From an uncultured Eubacteriales bacterium (lineage in GTDB: Bacteria > Bacillota > Clostridia > Monoglobales > Monoglobaceae): DNA of 11,874 nucleotides. The notes beneath the pieces are model-generated. The model worked only from the letters and a program-made list of their open reading frames with translations, did not search any database and was not told the origin of the DNA. This document shows, one piece after another, positions 6,769 through 11,874 of the stretch. The position numbers were made by a program, and so were the translations under genes. The stretch is taken from positions 1 through 11,874 of the forward strand of contig URAN01000077.1 in assembly GCA_900545865.1 (NCBI GenBank). The letters run 5' to 3'. Numbering within the stretch: position 1 is the first letter of the stretch; each line of letters starts with the position of its first letter.

Positions 6769-6922
6769 CGTCAAGGATGATACGATCCTTTATATTTTAG
6801 AAAGAAAGTTAGCTCTGACTAATAACTTTTATTCTTTATTTAAGATATACGGATGGGTATAGAGGTATATGCATCGCGGATCGTACTTTAAAATATATAC
6901 CTAAAAACAGGAGGATTTATTT
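6769..6922 (+). promoter_or_regulatory. Long structured 5' leader of pflB
   Basis: About 154 nt separate the predicted transcription start from the pflB ATG. The leader contains three local hairpins. AAGGAT/ATCCTT pairs 6773-6778 with 6785-6790. AAAGTTA/TAACTTT pairs 6805-6811 with 6823-6829 and is followed by a U-rich run. AGGTATAT/ATATACCT pairs 6863-6870 with 6895-6902, just before AGGAGG at 6909-6914. In addition TACGATCC (6781-6788) is perfectly complementary to GGATCGTA (6878-6885), which lies in the loop of the third hairpin. The first hairpin and this distant pairing exclude each other, as in a switch. I recognise no known riboswitch class. Confidence 0.45.
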
Positions 6923-9175
6923 ATGAAAGACTTTGAACAATGGCATGGCTTTAAGGGTTCTAAATGGCGTGATGACATAAACACCCGTGACTTTATTCTT
7001 AATAACTATACCCCTTATGACGGAGACGAATCATTTTTAGAGGGTCCGACGGACGCCACAAACAAGCTTTGGGGCAAGCTGCAAGAGCTTCAGAAAGAGG
7101 AACGCGCCAAAGGCGGCGTTTTGGATATGGATACACACGTTGTAACCGGACTTACCGCACACAAACCCGGTTATATCGATGAAGATATGAAAGACCTTGA
7201 ACAAATCGTAGGTCTTCAGACAGACAAGCCGCTCAAACGTGCATTTATGCCTTTCGGCGGTATCAAAATGGCTGAGGAAGCGTGCAGCACTTACGGCTAT
7301 GAGCCGGATCCCGAGCTGCATAAGATATTTACTCAATATCATAAGACGCATAACCAGGGCGTATTTGATGTTTACACCCCGGAAATGCGTAAGCTGCGTA
7401 AGAACAAGATTGTAACGGGTCTTCCCGATACATACGGCAGAGGTCGTATCGTCGGCGATTACCGCCGTGTTGCTCTTTACGGAATAGACCGCCTTATCGA
7501 GGCGAAAGAAGCGGATTTTGCAAACATCGACAGCGAATCGATGTTCGAGGATGAAATCCGCCTGCGCGAGGAAGTAAAAGACCAGATTAAAGCGCTGAAC
7601 GGTATGAAAGCAATGGCTGAATCCTACGGCTTTGATATTTCACAGCCGGCGAAGAACGCAAAAGAAGCTTGTCAGTGGCTCTATTTCGGCTATCTTGCCG
7701 CAATAAAGACACAAAACGGTGCGGCAATGAGCGTCGGCAGAGTTTCGACTTTCCTCGATATTTACATTCAGCGTGATATTGACAACGGCGTTCTGACCGA
7801 AAAAGAAGCGCAAGAGCTTATCGACCATATGGTTATGAAGTTCCGTATGGTTAAGTTTGCTCGTATACCGTCATACAATGAGTTGTTCTCGGGCGACCCC
7901 GTATGGGCAACATTGAATGTCGGCGGTAAGGGCGTTGACGGAAGGTCAATGGTTACAAAGAACGACTTCCGTTTCTTGCACACTCTCGAAAATATGGGTC
8001 CGTCACCCGAGCCGAACCTCACGGTTTTGTATTCGTCAAAGCTGCCCGAGGCGTTCAAGCGTTACGCTGCGGCAATCTCTGTCCGCACAAGCTCGATTCA
8101 GTACGAGAACGATGATGTAATGCGCGAAGTATGGGGCGATGACTATGCTATATGCTGCTGTGTATCGGCAACCCAGACAGGTAAGGAAATGCAGTTCTTC
8201 GGTGCAAGAGCCAACCTGGCTAAGTGCTTGCTCTATGCTCTCAACGGCGGCGTTGACGCAAAGACAAAGGTTCAGGTAGGACCTCAATATCCGAAAGTTA
8301 CATCGGAATACCTCGATTATGATGAAGTCGTGGAAAAATATGATAAGATGATGGAATGGCTTGCGAGAGTTTATGTAAAGACCTTGAACGTTATCCACTA
8401 TATGCATGATAAGTATTATTATGAAGCAGCCGAAATGGCATTGATTGACACAGATGTACGCCGTACATTTGCAACAGGTATAGCAGGATTTTCACACGTT
8501 GTCGATTCTCTTTCCGCAATCAAGTATGCAAAAGTTAAGGCTATCCGCGATGAGGACGGCATAATTCAGAGTTTTGAAACAACGGGTGACTTTCCGAGAT
8601 ACGGCAACGATGACGACCGCGCGGATGAAATCGCCGTTAAGCTGCTTAAAACATTTATGGGCAAGGTTAAAAAGTGCCACACATACAGAAATTCCGAACC
8701 GACAACATCTATCCTGACGATTACGTCAAACGTTGTATACGGTAAGGCAACAGCATCTCTGCCCGACGGCAGAAAAGCCGGCGAACCGCTTTCACCGGGT
8801 GCAAACCCCTCGTACGGAGCAGAAAAGAACGGCTTGCTTGCATCACTTAACTCTGTTGCAAAGCTTCCGTATGAGTATGCTTTGGACGGTATTTCGAATA
8901 CCCAGACAATCAACCCCGATGCTCTCGGTCACGAAGAGGGCGAACAGGTAACAAACCTTGTCAACGTTTTGAACGGTTACTTTGACCAGGGTGCACACCA
9001 CCTCAACGTAAACGTATTCGGAAAAGAAAAGCTCATCGATGCAATGGAACACCCCGAAAAGGAAGAGTATGCAAACTTTACCATTCGTGTATCGGGTTAT
9101 GCAGTTAAATTCATCGACCTTACTCGCGAACAACAGCTCGATGTTATTTCAAGAACCTGTCACACATCACTGTAA
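6923..9175 (+). CDS. pflB: Formate C-acetyltransferase (pyruvate formate-lyase)
   Basis: This cytoplasmic glycyl-radical enzyme converts pyruvate and CoA to acetyl-CoA and formate without oxygen. The 750 residues cover the whole family length (Escherichia coli PflB has 760). The active-site cysteines are in AICCCVSATQTGKEMQFFGA (residues 409-428): Cys412 and Cys413 align with Cys418-Cys419 of E. coli, and an extra Cys411 replaces the usual alanine. The C-terminal glycyl-radical motif is RVSGYAV with the radical at Gly725. SPGANPSYG, near residue 618, belongs to the glycyl radical domain. AGGAGG at 6909-6914 is 8 bases from the ATG. Codons are more G+C-rich and regular than in the ATPase gene, as for a highly expressed gene. 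Its activase follows on the same strand. A strong promoter and a structured leader lie upstream. Confidence 0.97.
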   Translation: MKDFEQWHGFKGSKWRDDINTRDFILNNYTPYDGDESFLEGPTDATNKLWGKLQELQKEERAKGGVLDMDTHVVTGLTAHKPGYIDEDMKDLEQIVGLQTDKPLKRAFMPFGGIKMAEEACSTYGYEPDPELHKIFTQYHKTHNQGVFDVYTPEMRKLRKNKIVTGLPDTYGRGRIVGDYRRVALYGIDRLIEAKEADFANIDSESMFEDEIRLREEVKDQIKALNGMKAMAESYGFDISQPAKNAKEACQWLYFGYLAAIKTQNGAAMSVGRVSTFLDIYIQRDIDNGVLTEKEAQELIDHMVMKFRMVKFARIPSYNELFSGDPVWATLNVGGKGVDGRSMVTKNDFRFLHTLENMGPSPEPNLTVLYSSKLPEAFKRYAAAISVRTSSIQYENDDVMREVWGDDYAICCCVSATQTGKEMQFFGARANLAKCLLYALNGGVDAKTKVQVGPQYPKVTSEYLDYDEVVEKYDKMMEWLARVYVKTLNVIHYMHDKYYYEAAEMALIDTDVRRTFATGIAGFSHVVDSLSAIKYAKVKAIRDEDGIIQSFETTGDFPRYGNDDDRADEIAVKLLKTFMGKVKKCHTYRNSEPTTSILTITSNVVYGKATASLPDGRKAGEPLSPGANPSYGAEKNGLLASLNSVAKLPYEYALDGISNTQTINPDALGHEEGEQVTNLVNVLNGYFDQGAHHLNVNVFGKEKLIDAMEHPEKEEYANFTIRVSGYAVKFIDLTREQQLDVISRTCHTSL

Positions 9176-9197
9176 TCGCAAATAATATAACTTAAAA

Positions 9198-9245
9198 AAG
9201 CAAGAAATCCCCCGTCTTTTCAGGCGGCGGATTTCGCTTGTTTTC
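9198..9245 (+). terminator. Terminator-like hairpin after pflB
   Basis: The stem pairs AAGC, GAAATCC and CCG (9198-9214) with CGG, GGATTTC and GCTT (9225-9239). It has a two-base AA bulge, one C-C mismatch and a TTTTCA loop, followed by GTTTTC. The U-run is short, so termination may be only partial, letting some transcription reach pflA. Confidence 0.65.
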
Positions 9246-9298
9246 GGCGGTACAAAAATGCCGAAACGTTAAATAATCGGGGGTATTAACCCCGTTAT
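9242..9298 (+). other. Two further hairpins in the pflB-pflA gap
   Basis: TTTCGGC/GCCGAAA pairs 9242-9248 with 9260-9266. ATAATCGGGG/CCCCGTTAT pairs 9273-9282 with 9290-9298, with a single bulged T and a 7-base loop. The second sits 22 bases before the pflA GGAGG site. I find no good -35/-10 pair in the gap, so pflA probably depends on read-through from pflB. These stems could set mRNA ends or protect the downstream transcript. Confidence 0.45.
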
Positions 9299-9333
9299 CA
9301 AACAAAATAAAACTGAAACGGGAGGAATCGTCT

Positions 9334-10101
9334 ATGAGCGATAACGCCACAATCAGTAATATATCTCCCGAAACTTTCGGTCATATACATTCAACCGAAA
9401 GTTTCGGAGCAGCAGACGGCCCGGGCGTTAGATTTATAGTCTTCGTCCGGGGTTGTCATATGCGATGTGCGTATTGTCACAACCCCGACACATGGGAAAT
9501 CGGCGGCGGCGAAGAAATTACGGCAAGCTCTTTGATTAAAAAGGCGCTCAGATACAAAAGTTATTGGGGTACCGAGGGCGGAATCACGGTCAGCGGCGGC
9601 GAACCGCTTTTACAGATTGAGTTTGTAACGGCTCTGTTTAAGCTTGCAAAAGAAAACGGAATCCACACAACGCTCGATACCGCGGGGAATCCATTCACGC
9701 GTGAAGAACCGTTTTTCGGGAAATTCAATGAGCTTATGAAATACACCGATTTGGTTATGCTCGATATAAAAGAAATTAATCCGCAAAGGCACAAAGAGCT
9801 GACGGGATTCGACAATTCAAACATTCTCGATATGGCAAGATACCTGTCTGAGATACAAAAGCCAATGTGGATAAGACACGTTCTTGTTCCCGAAACAACC
9901 GATTTTGACGAAGATTTGGACAAGCTTGGCGCATTTATAAAGACGCTATCCAACGTTGAACGCACCGAAATATTACCTTATCATACACTCGGACGTTTTA
10001 AATGGGACGAACTCGGGATAAAATACCGTCTTGACGGAATTTCACCACCGACAAAAGAACGTATAGAAAACGCAAAGCATCGGCTTGGGATTATTGACTG
10101 A
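9334..10101 (+). CDS. pflA: Pyruvate formate-lyase-activating enzyme (radical SAM)
   Basis: PflA uses a [4Fe-4S] cluster and S-adenosylmethionine to abstract hydrogen from the glycine of PflB (Gly725 here). The radical SAM motif C-X3-C-X2-C is present as GCHMRCAYCHN (Cys41, Cys45, Cys48), followed by the SAM-binding SGGEP (residues 87-91). The N-terminal IHSTESFGAADGPGVRFIVF is typical of pyruvate formate-lyase activases. At 255 residues it is close to the usual 245-250, with a short non-conserved N-terminal extension. It lacks the extra ferredoxin-like cluster insert found in activases of other glycyl-radical enzymes, which supports PFL as its target. GGAGG at 9321-9325 is 8 bases from the ATG. 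It lies 158 bases after pflB, so its expression may be lower than that of pflB, as suits a catalyst needed in small amounts. Confidence 0.96.
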   Translation: MSDNATISNISPETFGHIHSTESFGAADGPGVRFIVFVRGCHMRCAYCHNPDTWEIGGGEEITASSLIKKALRYKSYWGTEGGITVSGGEPLLQIEFVTALFKLAKENGIHTTLDTAGNPFTREEPFFGKFNELMKYTDLVMLDIKEINPQRHKELTGFDNSNILDMARYLSEIQKPMWIRHVLVPETTDFDEDLDKLGAFIKTLSNVERTEILPYHTLGRFKWDELGIKYRLDGISPPTKERIENAKHRLGIID

Positions 10102-10126
10102 AATTAAACTATGTGAATACAAAACG

Positions 10127-10160
10127 GGCTTAGGCAACATAAAATTTGCCTAAGCCTTTT
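10127..10160. terminator. Terminator between convergent pflA and the hydrolase operon
   Basis: An 11-base perfect stem, GGCTTAGGCAA with its complement (10127-10137 and 10146-10156), encloses an 8-base loop. It is followed by TTTTATTTTAT on the plus strand. On the minus strand the stem is followed by CGTTTT, so it may also stop the hydrolase operon, whose stop is at 10164. Confidence 0.85.
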
Positions 10161-10163
10161 ATT

Positions 10164-10904
10164 TTATCTCGTATGCTCGATTATAAAATCAGTTATCGGT
10201 ACGGAATCGTTTAAGAGTCCGTGGGGATGATGTCCCTGATATATTCTCGGGATAACTTTTAACAAATCATTTGCATTTGCGTTCTCATACGCGTCCTCTA
10301 AAATCTTTCCGTTTTCCTCATAAATTACCGTGTTGTCCTCTGTGCCATAAAGCATAATTATCGGTATTTTATGCTCAATTACGGTATCAATCGCGTTCAT
10401 CGGATGATTTTTAAAATCTAATAACTTTGCTCTCGTTATCTCGGGATATGCCTTGATAAACTCATCCTTCCATATATACTCACAATCCGCATTCCCGAGT
10501 TTACCGGGAAAGCTCAAAAAATTCAGCACGGGTGCGTCCAAAAACATACACACAATATCATCAGGATATGCCGCGGCAAAATTCATCGCGTGTGCACCGC
10601 CACAGCTCATACCCACCGGCACACATTTTGGCTTTAACCCGTACTCACGGCTTATGTATTCAACAAAACGATGCTTTGCGTCACAATCATCCGGCGGTGC
10701 AAAACGGCTCGTATTTTCGAGATAAGCCGCGTGAAAGCCGAGATTTAAAAGTGCAATTTCCGTCTCGGGAAAAGCGCCCCAATACTCGGTTTTAAGAGTC
10801 CAGTTTCCCTTCTCTTCTGCCTCTTTCGGAAAGACAATTATTGCGTGTCTGCCCTCAAATTCGAATTCCTTTTTATCAAAACCGTTCCATTTTTCCGAAT
10901 CCAT
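10164..10904 (-). CDS. Alpha/beta hydrolase (prolyl-oligopeptidase/esterase-like)
   Basis: A 246-residue soluble protein with the fold signature of serine hydrolases. The nucleophile elbow is GMSCGG with Ser100. The acid is probably Asp190 in MLYGTEDNTV, after a beta-strand, and the histidine is in GHHPHGL near the C-terminus (His228 most likely, His225 or His226 possible). No signal peptide is seen, so it is probably cytoplasmic. Members of this broad group include esterases, acetyl-xylan-like esterases and peptidases; the substrate cannot be told from the sequence. The start codon at 10904 has a modest AGAGAGG upstream with about 10-base spacing. It is the second gene of an operon, 20 bases after the metallo-hydrolase, which suggests the two act on the same type of compound. 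Confidence 0.8.
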   Translation of the reverse strand: MDSEKWNGFDKKEFEFEGRHAIIVFPKEAEEKGNWTLKTEYWGAFPETEIALLNLGFHAAYLENTSRFAPPDDCDAKHRFVEYISREYGLKPKCVPVGMSCGGAHAMNFAAAYPDDIVCMFLDAPVLNFLSFPGKLGNADCEYIWKDEFIKAYPEITRAKLLDFKNHPMNAIDTVIEHKIPIIMLYGTEDNTVIYEENGKILEDAYENANANDLLKVIPRIYQGHHPHGLLNDSVPITDFIIEHTR

Positions 10905-10924
10905 TTTAATAGTTCCTCTCTTTT

Positions 10925-11767
10925 TTAAAATTCAAATTCCATTCCGTCATATGAGGTCAAAAAATTCTCTTTCTCCGCGATTTTCGAAAAATCGTCATAT
11001 ACAACGTCTTTACCGTTGTGCGAAAAATGATTTAATATAAATGTCGTGTTCTCATCCGCAATACCGTCACTTATAAACTCTCTGCGCAAAGCAATACACT
11101 TGTTAAGGCTGAGATGCCCGACATACGGCACAACCTCGCGGTTTGCCTCCGTACAGTCAAACGAAATCACGTCAAACGCCTTTTCCTTTGTAAATCCGCG
11201 CAGGCACTCCATGCTCTCATCACAAAGCTCGCTCGTATCGTTACAATAGAATATGCTCTTTCCGTCTTTTTCTATCGCAAATACCACGGGATTTGTCCTT
11301 TCATCGTGGCTCGCCTTAATCGGCATAATCTTATATCCCTCGGCTTTGAATTGCTCAAAGGGCTTAATTTTTACCTCTTTTACATCGCTTGTCGGAATGT
11401 CATCAATCTCTATGCGCTCTCTAATCAAATCATATCCTCTCTCGGTTGCATAGAAGGTCAGCGGTTCGCCCGAATTAACGTGTGCAAAGCCGTCCTTTCT
11501 CATTGCTATTTCCGAGGGATAGAGATGGTCCTCGTGCGAATGTGTGATTATACACGTTTTTATCTTTGAAAGCGGAATATTATACCTTAAAAAATGCATA
11601 TATGTATCCGCCGGAAAGTCAATCAGAATTTTATCGTCCAAGATTGCCTGACTGCGCGTTCTTATATTTCTTCCGCCGAGTTCGCGCGACTTCTTACACG
11701 CCTCGCATTCGCAAAAAATTGCGGGGATTCCCTCAGCCGCCGCCGTTCCCAAATATTTAATCTTCAT
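10925..11767 (-). CDS. Metallo-beta-lactamase-fold hydrolase, PhnP-like
   Basis: A 280-residue metallohydrolase. The metal motif is THSHEDH (His76, His78, Asp80, His81), with further probable ligands His154, Asp177 and His247 or His250. Near the N-terminus GIPAIFCECEACKK contains C19-X-C21-X2-C24, which corresponds to the extra structural zinc site of E. coli PhnP, a phosphodiesterase that opens ribose cyclic phosphates. This makes a cyclic-phosphodiester or related hydrolase the best guess, but no phosphonate (phn) genes are visible here, so the substrate is open. GGAGG stands 8 bases before the ATG. No signal peptide is seen. It is followed after 20 bases by the alpha/beta hydrolase gene, clearly as one operon. 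Confidence 0.87.
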   Translation of the reverse strand: MKIKYLGTAAAEGIPAIFCECEACKKSRELGGRNIRTRSQAILDDKILIDFPADTYMHFLRYNIPLSKIKTCIITHSHEDHLYPSEIAMRKDGFAHVNSGEPLTFYATERGYDLIRERIEIDDIPTSDVKEVKIKPFEQFKAEGYKIMPIKASHDERTNPVVFAIEKDGKSIFYCNDTSELCDESMECLRGFTKEKAFDVISFDCTEANREVVPYVGHLSLNKCIALRREFISDGIADENTTFILNHFSHNGKDVVYDDFSKIAEKENFLTSYDGMEFEF

Positions 11768-11874
11768 AGCTTTATCCTCCGTTAACCGAAAGAGAATAAT
11801 CCGAACCCCGATTTTGAGGGGCTGATTTCCGCTTTCGCTGTGTTAAAATACTCGGCAATCCGACAGGATTACCT
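11768..11874 (-). other. Upstream edge region of the hydrolase operon: hairpin and open frames, possible end of another gene
   Basis: On the minus strand GGTAATCC-TGTC-GGATTGCC (11873-11854) forms an 8-base stem with one G-U pair, followed by GAGTATTTT. One minus frame is open from the window edge and stops inside the GGAGGATAA just before the MBL start codon. Another stays open for 28 codons after a TAA and ends in TAA directly before the GGAGG, but has no start codon. Either could be the tail of an upstream gene, but neither shows a recognisable domain. No clear promoter is visible here. Confidence 0.3.

Noticed and set aside
6769..6922. ZTP riboswitch (the 'pfl' RNA motif) upstream of pflB
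   Set aside because: The conserved 3' element of that class (CCGCCUGGGC-like) and its first hairpin are absent. The motif name does not imply this gene.

Overview
The window looks like chromosome of an anaerobic, endospore-forming Clostridia-type bacterium (Bacillota). The reasons are a SpoIIP-type sporulation hydrolase, the Gram-positive MurT-GatD lipid II amidation pair, an oxygen-sensitive pyruvate formate-lyase with its activase, strong AGGAGG-type ribosome binding sites and A+T-rich intergenic DNA. The species cannot be named from what is visible. No rRNA, tRNA, insertion sequence, phage gene or CRISPR array was seen.

Layout. Bases 1-3290 (+ strand) hold cell-envelope genes: the C-terminal part of a SpoIIP-like protein cut by the left edge, then murT and gatD, which overlap by 11 bases, have their own promoter and end at a strong hairpin. 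Bases 3398-4920 (- strand) hold an ATPase of the AAA_14/DUF4143 type. Its promoter is built into the last unit of a five-unit tandem array with an exact 32-base period, the most unusual structure in the window. Bases 4937-6530 (- strand) hold a sodium:neurotransmitter-symporter-family transporter with a TTG start, its terminator, and a possible small ORF just upstream. Bases 6531-6922 are a divergent control region with AT-rich inverted repeats, a near-consensus promoter and a leader of about 155 nt with competing pairings. Bases 6923-10101 (+ strand) hold pflB and pflA, separated by a terminator-like hairpin and two more hairpins. A hairpin at 10127-10156 sits between pflA and a convergent two-gene operon (- strand, 11767 to 10164) encoding a PhnP-like metallo-beta-lactamase-fold hydrolase and an alpha/beta hydrolase.

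How the genes work together. MurT-GatD amidates the glutamate of lipid II, and SpoIIP cuts peptidoglycan during engulfment, so the left part concerns the wall. PflA installs the glycyl radical on PflB, which splits pyruvate to acetyl-CoA and formate; this pair is the fermentative core. The transporter imports an amino-acid-like substrate with sodium. The ATPase is the accessory-looking gene: it is visibly richer in A+T than its neighbours and is boxed in by terminators on both sides.
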